From an uncultured Muribaculaceae bacterium (GTDB lineage Bacteria; Bacteroidota; Bacteroidia; Bacteroidales; Muribaculaceae), in assembly GCA_944321715.1 (NCBI GenBank), contig CALUMJ010000008.1:1-64000 (forward strand): a DNA stretch of 64,000 bases. The letters run 5' to 3'. A model generated the notes under the pieces. It was not told where the DNA came from. It saw only the letters and a list, made by a program, of their open reading frames with translations, and ran no database searches. Both the position numbers and the translations under genes were made by a program. This document shows, in pieces, positions 7,584-16,203 of the stretch (position 1 is its first letter; each line of letters opens with the position of its first letter).

Positions 7584-9962
7584 ATGCCACGACAACTAAA
7601 ACAACAAATCGAAAACATAATCGACAAACGCAAACAAACCCGTTTGCCGAAAATCGAGGAGCAAATAGCTTTCTTGGAAAAAATATTGAAAAAAGTGGAG
7701 AAGCTCGACTCGGTTATAGCCACTGTGCGTTACCAAATCGAGCAAAAAAGCGGTCCCTACTACACAATGCTGCTTTCCGACCCCACGATGGAAGCTCGAT
7801 TCAGCGTGGTTTCCACATCGCAAGTGACAGCTAAGCTACGAGAACAAATCGAATTGCTCAAGCTGCTCAAAAAGCGTTTCTCGCGCGATGCCGTGCAAGT
7901 GGCATTCGTAGGCTACGAACGCCAAGGCAAAAGCCGCTTCCTGCAATCAATCTCGGGATTGAGCAACAGTGTCATTCCCGCTTACAGCGGTACCAGCTGC
8001 ACCGGGGCGGTGTCGGTAATCCATAATATCGACAGCAACCAAGGGTTCTCGGCAACCATCACGTTCTACACCCTGCCCGAATTCCTCGAAATCATGAAGG
8101 ACAAGCTCAAGAAGTTCTTCCCCACGCGCACGTTCACGCTCAACAGCGTTCAAGACCTGAAATATCTCGACCTGAGCGGATTCAGCGCCGGCACCAACAT
8201 ATTGCTTTCGCGAGAGTTTGAAAAGTTTGTCAATGGGTATGTGGCCCATGCCGACGACTTTGCCAGCCTAATAGGACACTCGCCATTAGTCACCGCCGAT
8301 GAAAAGCAAATCATACAACACGTGGCGCAATACGAAGAATTCAGTTCAATCCCAACCGGTGAAGATGCCTCGCTGTTTACCCTCAAAGACAAGGAAGACG
8401 AAAACGGGAAAGAGATACAAGTGTATGAAAAACACTACTATAAATACCTTGCCGTGAAATCGGCCAACATATACACCTCGTTCCCGGCAATCGACGATGC
8501 AAAGATTGTGCTTGTCGATACCATAGGCATGGGCGACTCGACCGACGTCGAACGCATCGAAGCCGAGATGTTCCGTGTGCTACGCGAAGATTGCGATGCC
8601 GCCGTCGATGTGTTCAGACCCGATGCACAAGGCGACAGCTTCAATCAAAAACAAGGCGACGTTCTCACCAAAATAAGCAAAGAACTGGGCGACCGCGACC
8701 CGCAACGCTGGATATATTATGCCATCAACCGTGTGGAATGTGGCAAAGGACGCAACACCGAAAACATTCCTGCAATCATCAAGGCAGCAACCGAGTCGTT
8801 CAAGAACCTCTCATCGGTGCCTGTGGCCGATGTGGTCGATGTTAACGCCGCCGACAAGGACGACGTGAACAACAAGCTGCTCGGCCCGCTGCTCGACTTG
8901 ATTACCGACAACCTCGACGACATCGACTCGCGGCTCATGGAAAATGCCAACAAATCAGGCGAACAACTGTATCAGGAATACAAGATGTTTGCCGACTCGG
9001 TGGCACGTGTCATATCGGGGCAAATGCGGCAAGGCTCGGACGAGCTCAGGAAGTTCCGCCAACTTTTCCAAAGCCTCGACTACAGCAACGAGCTGAAGAA
9101 ACTCGACAACCTATATGCCCAAAACAAGGATAAGGAATGCTCGCAGGTGAAAAACGAAATTGAACGCGTCATTGCCAACCTCACGATGCTCATCAGCCAC
9201 CCCAACGACATACTTGCCGATGTGGAAAAGGGCCAAGGTGCAACAAACGAAATATTCGAGAAATATGTGCAGCTGCTGCGCAACCGCATATACAAGGCCT
9301 TCGCCGAGGTCAACACCGGTGTACTTATCCCGTTGCAGGAGGAGGTGAAAAACTCGCTCATACGTGTGCTTTTCACCAATGCCAAGTTTGGCAACATCCC
9401 ATTGCAGGGCTACGCAGTCGAGGACGGGCCATCAAGAGAGTGGCTCGTGGCATTCATCGGCGAGAAAGTCGATAATGAAGCATACCCCAAGATGCACGCC
9501 ATGCTCAACTTCATACTCGACTACCAGCTCAACATACAAGGGCTGATAGAGTATAACGTAGCAAAATGCCTCAACACAATCGACAAGCACAACGCCGAAT
9601 TCCGTACCATGAATCCCATTACTGGTGTCAGCGACTTGCAACACGCAAAAAAGATATGGAGCGAAATAGTCAACCGCACCACCGTAATCCAAACCAAGAT
9701 GCGCAGCTGGCGCGACGAGTTCTCGCTCATTCCCAGCCACTCGTTCTATGCCCGCATAAGCATGTACCGCGACATGATGGTGGACGACGCCGACACCTAC
9801 GAAGAGCTTTACAACTTCTACTCAGAGAACCGCCTTGCCGTGTGGCGCGACGAGTTTGCGGCACTTGTCACCGTAGCCGACGCTTTTGGCGACTGGAACA
9901 AGGCAAGCAAGGATATTACCGACTTGTGCATCAAAAACAATTTCCACTTGAAACTCAACTGA
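7584..9962 (+). CDS. Large dynamin-like P-loop GTPase
   Basis: 792 residues. The ATG at 7584 is chosen because the frame upstream reads antisense-like, Arg/His-rich sequence inside the DUF445 gene. An N-terminal coiled-coil region (about 1-100) precedes the P-loop GYERQGKS (110-117) and a switch-II/G3 motif DTIGMGDS at 312-319. A candidate G4 lies in YYAINRVECGKG (about 375-386). A long helical C-terminal half (about 450-790) is rich in coiled-coil-like segments. The order GTPase then helical stalk, and the size, suggest a dynamin/GBP-like mechanochemical enzyme, but no clear membrane-inserting paddle is recognisable. It is followed after one base by the first small GTPase, so it is co-translated with it. 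Specific family assignment is uncertain; the nucleotide-binding call is firm. Confidence 0.8.
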   Translation: MPRQLKQQIENIIDKRKQTRLPKIEEQIAFLEKILKKVEKLDSVIATVRYQIEQKSGPYYTMLLSDPTMEARFSVVSTSQVTAKLREQIELLKLLKKRFSRDAVQVAFVGYERQGKSRFLQSISGLSNSVIPAYSGTSCTGAVSVIHNIDSNQGFSATITFYTLPEFLEIMKDKLKKFFPTRTFTLNSVQDLKYLDLSGFSAGTNILLSREFEKFVNGYVAHADDFASLIGHSPLVTADEKQIIQHVAQYEEFSSIPTGEDASLFTLKDKEDENGKEIQVYEKHYYKYLAVKSANIYTSFPAIDDAKIVLVDTIGMGDSTDVERIEAEMFRVLREDCDAAVDVFRPDAQGDSFNQKQGDVLTKISKELGDRDPQRWIYYAINRVECGKGRNTENIPAIIKAATESFKNLSSVPVADVVDVNAADKDDVNNKLLGPLLDLITDNLDDIDSRLMENANKSGEQLYQEYKMFADSVARVISGQMRQGSDELRKFRQLFQSLDYSNELKKLDNLYAQNKDKECSQVKNEIERVIANLTMLISHPNDILADVEKGQGATNEIFEKYVQLLRNRIYKAFAEVNTGVLIPLQEEVKNSLIRVLFTNAKFGNIPLQGYAVEDGPSREWLVAFIGEKVDNEAYPKMHAMLNFILDYQLNIQGLIEYNVAKCLNTIDKHNAEFRTMNPITGVSDLQHAKKIWSEIVNRTTVIQTKMRSWRDEFSLIPSHSFYARISMYRDMMVDDADTYEELYNFYSENRLAVWRDEFAALVTVADAFGDWNKASKDITDLCIKNNFHLKLN

Positions 9963-9963
9963 T

Positions 9964-10998
9964 ATGAGCCTACTCGACAACGTAAAAGATTTCATAGTTA
10001 AAAAAAGCGGGAACCGCAGTGTCCCCACACTCAACGTGTGCATGATGGGCCCGCGCGCAGTGGGCAAGACCACCGTAATGACATCAATATTCCACGAGTC
10101 GCAATCGAGCATCTGCAACGGCTCGTCAATCTACCTGCGGGCTTGCGATAGCAACACAAGCAGCCTCAATGACTACTATCTGCGGCTCGTCGATGCAGTA
10201 GAAAAACAAGATGCGTCAAACTTGCCAGCCTCAAACACCGTTTCGGAATTCCTCTTCGGTCTTGGGTTAGCAGGACGCAACGAGTCGGTGAGGTTAAAAA
10301 TACGTGATTTCCCCGGCGAATACCTCACATCGCCACGCAAGGAAGACCGCGACGATGTGTATAACTTCATGGCTGCCGCAACAGTCATACTAATAGCCGT
10401 CGATACCCCATTCCTGATGGAGGAGGGAGGACGCTACAACGAGGAGAAAAACAAAATGGCCATCGTGACGCACTACCTCAAAGACAATGCCGAAGCCGTA
10501 CGCGACAAGTTGGTGCTATTTGTCCCGCTCAAGTGCGAACGCTACTTCCACGATGGACGCATCGAGGAGGTGTCGAAAAAGACTCGTGACGCATACGCCG
10601 AACTTGCCCGATTCTTTTCCGACAACAACATTGCCAGCTTCGTCACCCCTATCATCACGCTGGGCGGCATCGAATTTGACCACATGACCGACAACACCTC
10701 GGGCACTGGCGACACCGCCAAAGTTGCCGTGTACCGCCCTTGGGCAAAATGCCCACAATACAAGCCACTATTCTGCCCGCAACCGCTTTATTACTTGTTG
10801 ACCTACGTAGCCAACTACTACGAATGGCAGAAAAAGCAGAAGAAAGGCTTCTTCGACAGCATAATGGACTCGCTTTTCTCATTCCTGAAAGACGATAGCG
10901 CATTCCTTGAAGAGATGCGCAAGCTGACGCGCTTCGTAATCTACAACCAAAACGGGTTCATAGCTGTAACAACCAACTCAATCCTTAAAATCAATTAA
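9964..10998 (+). CDS. Small Ras-like GTPase 1 (DO-GTPase-like conflict-system family)
   Basis: 344 residues. P-loop GPRAVGKT is at 29-36, G3 DFPGEY at about 115-120, then AVDTPFLME and FVPLKCE (about 186-192), which stands where a G4 base-specificity motif is expected. The TPFLME and VPLKCE blocks recur in the two GTPases downstream, so all three share ancestry. This copy lacks a partner 'YYSxGGYKD' gene directly after it and has a shorter central insert. It resembles the 'double-GTPase' proteins described in predicted prokaryotic conflict systems (from memory, not searched). The ATG lies one base after the stop of the large GTPase. Confidence 0.75.
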   Translation: MSLLDNVKDFIVKKSGNRSVPTLNVCMMGPRAVGKTTVMTSIFHESQSSICNGSSIYLRACDSNTSSLNDYYLRLVDAVEKQDASNLPASNTVSEFLFGLGLAGRNESVRLKIRDFPGEYLTSPRKEDRDDVYNFMAAATVILIAVDTPFLMEEGGRYNEEKNKMAIVTHYLKDNAEAVRDKLVLFVPLKCERYFHDGRIEEVSKKTRDAYAELARFFSDNNIASFVTPIITLGGIEFDHMTDNTSGTGDTAKVAVYRPWAKCPQYKPLFCPQPLYYLLTYVANYYEWQKKQKKGFFDSIMDSLFSFLKDDSAFLEEMRKLTRFVIYNQNGFIAVTTNSILKIN

Positions 10999-11011
10999 AA
11001 CACTTATAATC

Positions 11012-12190
11012 ATGTCACAACCGCTGAAAGTATTAATGATGGGCGGCCGCCGATGCGGCAAGACATCGGCACTGGCCAGCCTGTTTGAGCAAGCCAAAAA
11101 CGGGCCTATCAACAACTATTTCACCGTAGCCGACCGCACAATATTGGAAACGAAAGGCATTGAACGCCAAGAATCATTGTCAAATAAAACGCTTGAACTT
11201 ACCAATATGCTTGAAACCAACAAGGACAACAGCAATGTTTTCCTTGTTGACCAAGCCCCCACAATGAATTCGTGGCTCTACAAGTTGCACCTGCAAATCC
11301 CAGGCAAAAAGCGCGAGATGGATATCGAGTTTCGCGACTCGGCTGGTGAATTCTTCGAAGCATCGGGGCAGCACGCCCGGGAAACCGAAGAGTATGTGCG
11401 TGACTGTGATGTGTTCGTGATTGTCATCGACACCCCCTACTTGATGGGACCTTACGATGAAGCAACTAAAGAAATATGCCGCGAGTCAATCGGCTTAGGT
11501 GTCAACCGCGTAAAAGACATTCAAGACTTCTTGACACACATCACCGACAACGACGGCAAAGATGCCAAGATGGTAATATTCGTGCCGCTGAAATGCGAAA
11601 AGTGGGCCAAAGAACCGGGCGGCCTCAACCGTGTGACACAGCGCGTGAAAGAGGTGTATGCCACGCACATCAAGAACCTCTCGGCCTATTCCAAGATGAA
11701 CATCACCATAATGCCGATGCTCACTGCCGGCAATATCAACTTCGTTGAATTTCACGACGCTTACATCTACCATTCAATTGAAGGACCAAAACGTTGCTGC
11801 CGAATCGATGCCGATAAAATCAGAACCGAATTTGGCGAAATCGAGCCACTCATGCCTGGCGAAACGGTCACCGAAGACTCAAAAGCCGTAATCGCTGGCA
11901 CATCACTCATGCGCCCATACTGCTGGTATCAAATCACTCCCGGCGACAACAGTTACGCCCCACGCAATTGCGACCAGCTGCCATTGCACATCATACGCTT
12001 CATGCTCGCTAAGCTCATCGACGCACAAACCAACGAATACAAAGGCTTCTTCGGCTCTATCCTGAAATTTCTCAGAAGCGTCTTTGGCACGATGGATATC
12101 GATGAATTGAGAGACATAATAGGCGACATGCAGAGCAAGGGCATCATCAAGGACAAAGGCGAAGGAATCGAAATCATCAAACGCTTCTAA
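11012..12190 (+). CDS. Small GTPase 2 (paired with the following GAP1-N-like gene)
   Basis: 392 residues. It starts MSQPLKVLMMGGRRCGKTSA with P-loop GGRRCGKT at 11-18. The G3 motif is FRDSAGEFFE (Asp 109), followed by VIDTPYLMGP and VIFVPLKCEKW (from about 189). The second half has TSLMRPYCWYQI and NCDQLPLHIIRFML, both matched almost word for word in the GTPase at 13095. The gene sits 13 bases after GTPase 1 and 15 before the 12206 gene. With 12206 it forms one unit of a tandem GTPase+GAP1-like duplication. Biochemical role unknown; GTP binding is inferred from motifs. Confidence 0.75.
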   Translation: MSQPLKVLMMGGRRCGKTSALASLFEQAKNGPINNYFTVADRTILETKGIERQESLSNKTLELTNMLETNKDNSNVFLVDQAPTMNSWLYKLHLQIPGKKREMDIEFRDSAGEFFEASGQHARETEEYVRDCDVFVIVIDTPYLMGPYDEATKEICRESIGLGVNRVKDIQDFLTHITDNDGKDAKMVIFVPLKCEKWAKEPGGLNRVTQRVKEVYATHIKNLSAYSKMNITIMPMLTAGNINFVEFHDAYIYHSIEGPKRCCRIDADKIRTEFGEIEPLMPGETVTEDSKAVIAGTSLMRPYCWYQITPGDNSYAPRNCDQLPLHIIRFMLAKLIDAQTNEYKGFFGSILKFLRSVFGTMDIDELRDIIGDMQSKGIIKDKGEGIEIIKRF

Positions 12191-12205
12191 CACACTATAT
12201 ATACC

Positions 12206-13078
12206 ATGCTAAGATACTATTCATATTACTCGGTCGGCGGGTATAAAGACCTGCTGTTGGGCGACAGCGCATCGGGCGACGAGTCCACCTACTTCCTGCC
12301 CATGCTGCCTGTGCTTGAAGAGCGTGGCGCGACCGATGCCACATCGCAGCAACGTGCCGAGGAGCTGCGCAAGCTGCCTGCCATGAGGCTGCTGACATCC
12401 GATGATGGACATGGGCTACCATCATCGGCACGATACCTGTTTTCACATGCCGGCTACAAGTTGCTATATCGCCACTTGGAAGGCGACAAGTATGCCATAG
12501 CCCTGCGCGACATATATCCCGACGACAAGGACGAGAACGGGCGTTCAATCCCGTTCCTCGTCGTAATCATGGGCGACACGACCGCCGACTTGCGCACACT
12601 CGACACACTTGCGGCATACATGGCAAGCAACATTGTCACTGCCGAGCGCACCATATCATCAATGATAGGCATGGACTATGACAAGAACGGACTTAGGTTC
12701 GACCTGCGCAAGTTCAACCAGTGGATTGACACGGTGACGAAAAGCTCCAAGTCATGCACCATAGCCACCATCAATGGCAACATCACCATCCATGCCAGCC
12801 GCAACCAGACGGCTCTGCTCGTGCTGCCCGGCGGAATACCAATAAAAACAGCAATCGCCGAGCAACGGCTCAATGCCGGCACAATATCGGAAACCGTGTG
12901 TATCGACGACATCGTCGCACACGACAACCCGGGGCAATTGGTCAACACCGTGGCACGGCTCGCCACCATGCTCAAAGAGGAACGCAGCCGCAACAAGACG
13001 CTCAAGCGGGGGCTTGTACTCGCCGCCATCTGCGGTTTCCTTATTGGCGTAATGATAGCCAGCTGCTGCTCACACTGA
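12206..13078 (+). CDS. GTPase-associated protein, GAP1-N-like, with C-terminal membrane anchor
   Basis: 290 residues opening MLRYYSYYSVGGYKDLLLGD. The YYSxGGYKD block and a later HAGYKLLYRHL...YAIALRDI segment are shared with the protein at 14354. From memory this resembles the N-terminal domain of 'GTPase-associated protein 1' found beside double-GTPases in predicted conflict systems. The C-terminus carries one hydrophobic helix (LVLAAICGFLIGVMIASCC, about 268-287) ending in SCCSH, so it may be tail-anchored. Its direct neighbours on both sides are GTPases, consistent with a regulatory or scaffolding partner. The exact domain family would need a profile search. Confidence 0.65.
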   Translation: MLRYYSYYSVGGYKDLLLGDSASGDESTYFLPMLPVLEERGATDATSQQRAEELRKLPAMRLLTSDDGHGLPSSARYLFSHAGYKLLYRHLEGDKYAIALRDIYPDDKDENGRSIPFLVVIMGDTTADLRTLDTLAAYMASNIVTAERTISSMIGMDYDKNGLRFDLRKFNQWIDTVTKSSKSCTIATINGNITIHASRNQTALLVLPGGIPIKTAIAEQRLNAGTISETVCIDDIVAHDNPGQLVNTVARLATMLKEERSRNKTLKRGLVLAAICGFLIGVMIASCCSH

Positions 13079-13094
13079 CAAATATAGATATGCT

Positions 13095-14357
13095 ATGGCA
13101 GACGACTTGCTTAAAATACTCATGATGGGCGGCCAGCGGTCGGGCAAAAGCTCGATGCTGGCAGGACTTGTGGAAACCATGGTGAACGGGCCCGTGAAGC
13201 AGCTCATCACAGTAAACGACACCAAGAGCGGTACCGGGCACGACTTGTCGCGCAACATACGCGACTTAAAACTGCGGTTGCTCATGACGCAAGACAAGCA
13301 GTTCCTGATTGACGACGAAGCCAACAAGACCAACGCTTTCAGCGACTACACGCTGGAATTTGCCGTGCCAGGCACTTCGAGCAAGATGCGAATGCTATTC
13401 TCGGATGTCAACGGCGAGTTTTACGACAAGGGTCACCAACTGCACGATGTCGAAATTAGCAAGCGCATAAGGGAATACGACGTGTTTCTCGTGGCAATCG
13501 ATACCCCGTTCCTCATGGAAGCAGTCAACCCCGACAACAAGCTGTGCAACGAACCTGTCAACTTGTCGTACAACCACGTCAGGGACTTGGAAGATTTCTT
13601 CACCGAACTCGACGACAAGGAGGGTGCCGATGCTAAGTTGGTAATCTTCGTGCCACTAAAGTGCGAGAAATGGGTACGCGAGGGGAAGGTCGAGAGCGTG
13701 GTGAAACGTGTCGAGGAGGTTTACGGCCGCATCATTCACAACTTGTCGCCCTACACCAATGTCGAAATAGACATCTTGCCCATACAGACGGTGGGTAACA
13801 TCGTCTTTGCCGAGCAATGCCGTGCGATGGTGTGCAACAGCGACGGCAAGCAGCGGCGGTGCAGCATATCGGCCGACAAGCGGCACGTGAGGTTCGAGGA
13901 CGGCACAGTGGAACCCATCGACCCGAGCCGCCACAAATTCGACATGGACAACCGTGCCAAAATACGTGAAGGCTCGACGCTGCTGCGCCCTAACTCGTGG
14001 TTCCGCACCATCGGGAAAGAATATGCACCGCACAATTGCGACCAGCTGGCTTTCTACATCTTGCAGTTCTACCTTGCCAAAGTGCTGTTTGCCAAGAAAG
14101 TGGAGGAAGCACACAGCTTCAAACACAAATTCTTCAAATTCCTGAAGATATGTGGTACCGTGATTGCTGTGTTGAGCGGAGGAGCTGTATTGGGAATCTT
14201 GACCTACTACACCGCCAAATATCTTTCGCGGAAATTCGGCACATTCACCGTTGACCAAATGATAGCCTTGGTGGATAAAATAAAGGCCGGTGGATATATA
14301 AAAAGCAACTGCGACGGCATTAAAAACATCAAACCTTCAAAACTTTACTCGTTATGA
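13095..14357 (+). CDS. Small GTPase 3 with C-terminal transmembrane helix
   Basis: 420 residues with P-loop GGQRSGKS at 12-19, G3-like FSDVNGEFYD, IDTPFLMEA and VIFVPLKCEKW. The middle repeats the STLLRPNSWFRTIG and NCDQLAFYILQFYLAK blocks of GTPase 2, confirming paralogy. Unlike its two relatives it has a hydrophobic helix (ICGTVIAVLSGGAVLGILTYYTAKYL, about 350-375) followed by a basic tail, suggesting membrane attachment. Its last four bases overlap the start of the 14354 gene, so the two are translationally coupled, as expected for partners. Confidence 0.75.
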   Translation: MADDLLKILMMGGQRSGKSSMLAGLVETMVNGPVKQLITVNDTKSGTGHDLSRNIRDLKLRLLMTQDKQFLIDDEANKTNAFSDYTLEFAVPGTSSKMRMLFSDVNGEFYDKGHQLHDVEISKRIREYDVFLVAIDTPFLMEAVNPDNKLCNEPVNLSYNHVRDLEDFFTELDDKEGADAKLVIFVPLKCEKWVREGKVESVVKRVEEVYGRIIHNLSPYTNVEIDILPIQTVGNIVFAEQCRAMVCNSDGKQRRCSISADKRHVRFEDGTVEPIDPSRHKFDMDNRAKIREGSTLLRPNSWFRTIGKEYAPHNCDQLAFYILQFYLAKVLFAKKVEEAHSFKHKFFKFLKICGTVIAVLSGGAVLGILTYYTAKYLSRKFGTFTVDQMIALVDKIKAGGYIKSNCDGIKNIKPSKLYSL

Positions 14358-15313
14358 TTAAGTATTACGCCTATTATAGCCACGGCGGCTACAAGGATTT
14401 CTACCTTGGCTGCAATGCCGAGGACACAAAGTCGAGATACTTCTTGCCACTGCTGCAAGTGCACGAGCAACGGCTCATCGAGAAGCCCAATGCCGAGCTA
14501 CAGAAAGAGGTTGACCGCCAACGGCAGCTGCCCATGCTCACCGTACTTACCGACTTGACTGTCGAGTACAACTATCCCGACTGTCTGCGGCGGATGGTGT
14601 CGCACAGCGGCTACAAAGCCCTGTACCGACGCATCGACAGCCGACGCACGGTGTTTGCCATTCGCGACATCCCCGGCACAAAAGACGCATACGGCCGCTC
14701 CACGCCGTTCTGCATCATGATGGTGGGCGACAGCAACGACGACACAGCCACGCTCGATTGCTTGGCCCGATACATGACCCAACACCTGACAGACCTTGAG
14801 CAATTCTTATCGACATTGTTTGTCAACGACGTAGCCGAGAATGGCTTGCGCTTCGATTTGCGGCTACTCAACAATGAAATAGACCGCATCGCAGCCAGCA
14901 ACAGTGCCAAGCCAAGCAGCATTGCAATGGAAGAATCGGACAAGCTCGGCCGGCAGGTGTGCCTGTTTGCCCACTATGGCGAATACACCAATGCCCTCGA
15001 CTTGCTGCAACGCGAGCAAGGCATCGACTGCAGCTGTGTGGATATTATATACTCAATATCGGAAAACCGCACCAGACGGATGAACACACAGCCCGAACCG
15101 CCCATCTCCAGGCAAGCGCACTCGGCCTGGCAGACGGCTCCTGACAAGGACAAAGTTCAGACACTATTAAGCCTAATAAAAAATTTCAAGGAGCAACTTC
15201 CTCGCATAGGGCAGCACGAACAACGAATCGCACAGCTCGAAGAGCAGGTTTCGCAGCTTGAAAGGCGCATTTCCCAATTAGAACGACTACTAAACCAATC
15301 CAAAGAACAATGA
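14354..15313 (+). CDS. GTPase-associated protein, GAP1-N-like, with C-terminal coiled coil
   Basis: 319 residues beginning MIKYYAYYSHGGYKDFYLGC, clearly related to the 12206 protein over the first ~200 residues (SHSGYKALYRRI, VFAIRDIPGTKD, NGLRFDLR). Instead of a membrane anchor it ends in a regular heptad coiled coil (HEQRIAQLEEQVSQLERRIS, about 283-316), probably an oligomerisation helix. It overlaps both its upstream GTPase and the downstream M48 gene by four bases. The swap of anchor for coiled coil, mirrored by the TM helix appearing in the GTPase partner instead, suggests the two GTPase/GAP1 pairs have different membrane arrangements. Confidence 0.65.
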   Translation: MIKYYAYYSHGGYKDFYLGCNAEDTKSRYFLPLLQVHEQRLIEKPNAELQKEVDRQRQLPMLTVLTDLTVEYNYPDCLRRMVSHSGYKALYRRIDSRRTVFAIRDIPGTKDAYGRSTPFCIMMVGDSNDDTATLDCLARYMTQHLTDLEQFLSTLFVNDVAENGLRFDLRLLNNEIDRIAASNSAKPSSIAMEESDKLGRQVCLFAHYGEYTNALDLLQREQGIDCSCVDIIYSISENRTRRMNTQPEPPISRQAHSAWQTAPDKDKVQTLLSLIKNFKEQLPRIGQHEQRIAQLEEQVSQLERRISQLERLLNQSKEQ

Positions 15314-16203
15314 AAAAAGTATTATTCGGTCTTGACAGCAAGACGTATGAACATAATTTCGACAAGAATGCACTGAAATCGCTTAAGGCTCTGCCTGGCT
15401 TCGATTCTGTGGTTAATTTTTTCCTCAACTGGGGCTACATAAAGTGGCATGTCATAGAATTACAGGGAAGCAACTTCCTCGTCACCCGCGAGTCGTGCCC
15501 CGAGCTGTACGACCTTGTACACAGCGTGGCCGACACGCTCGACGTGCGTCCACTGCCGCGATTCTACACCCAGTGGGGCTATGCCATCAACGGCTACACC
15601 ACCGGCTACAAAGAAGACACGCTGCTGGTGCTTAACAGCGGTGCCATCGACCTGCTGAGCGACGACGAGTTGCGCTACGTGGCCGGCCACGAAATGGGCC
15701 ACGTCAAGAGCGGGCATGTGCTTTACCACGTAATGGCACAATTGTTCAACTCGGCCATAAGCCAAATACCGCTGGTGAGCGCACTCACCACGCCCATTTA
15801 CTATGGGCTGATGTACTGGAACCGCATGTCGGAGTTCACTGCCGACCGTGCCGGGCTGCTTGCGTGCCAAAACATCGATGCCGCCATCAATGCCATCATC
15901 AAGATGTCGGGGCTACCGTTGAAATATTTCGAGAAAATGAACCGCGACTCGTTCATAAAACAGGCGACCGAATTCCGCAAGTCGTTCAGCGGCTTCACCG
16001 ACAATGTGATTAAGACCATTTCAATCATGGGCAGCTCACACCCGTGGACTGTATTGCGAGCCGCCGAGCTGCTGCTGTGGTACGAGTCGGGCGAATACCA
16101 GCGCATTCTCGACTCGGCCAATGTAAAAGTGTGTCCACGTTGCGGGCAACAAATCCCATTTGATGCCACCAAATGCCCATTTTGCGGAAGTGACCAGATA
16201 TGA
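15310..16203 (+). CDS. M48-family metallopeptidase with C-terminal zinc ribbon
   Basis: 297 residues. HEMGH at 127-131 (GHEMGHVKSGHVLYH) and the third ligand in SEFTADRAG (Glu 175) form a complete M48 zinc site. A short hydrophobic stretch between them (PLVSALTTPIYYGLMYW) may be membrane-associated. Two CxxC pairs at about 275/278 and 289/292 (CPRCGQ...CPFCGSD) make a C-terminal rubredoxin-like zinc ribbon, absent from the other two M48 copies. Start and stop overlap the neighbouring genes by four bases each. The family cleaves membrane or misfolded proteins, or processes peptides. Maturation of an operon product is a plausible but unproven task here. Confidence 0.85.
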   Translation: MKKVLFGLDSKTYEHNFDKNALKSLKALPGFDSVVNFFLNWGYIKWHVIELQGSNFLVTRESCPELYDLVHSVADTLDVRPLPRFYTQWGYAINGYTTGYKEDTLLVLNSGAIDLLSDDELRYVAGHEMGHVKSGHVLYHVMAQLFNSAISQIPLVSALTTPIYYGLMYWNRMSEFTADRAGLLACQNIDAAINAIIKMSGLPLKYFEKMNRDSFIKQATEFRKSFSGFTDNVIKTISIMGSSHPWTVLRAAELLLWYESGEYQRILDSANVKVCPRCGQQIPFDATKCPFCGSDQI

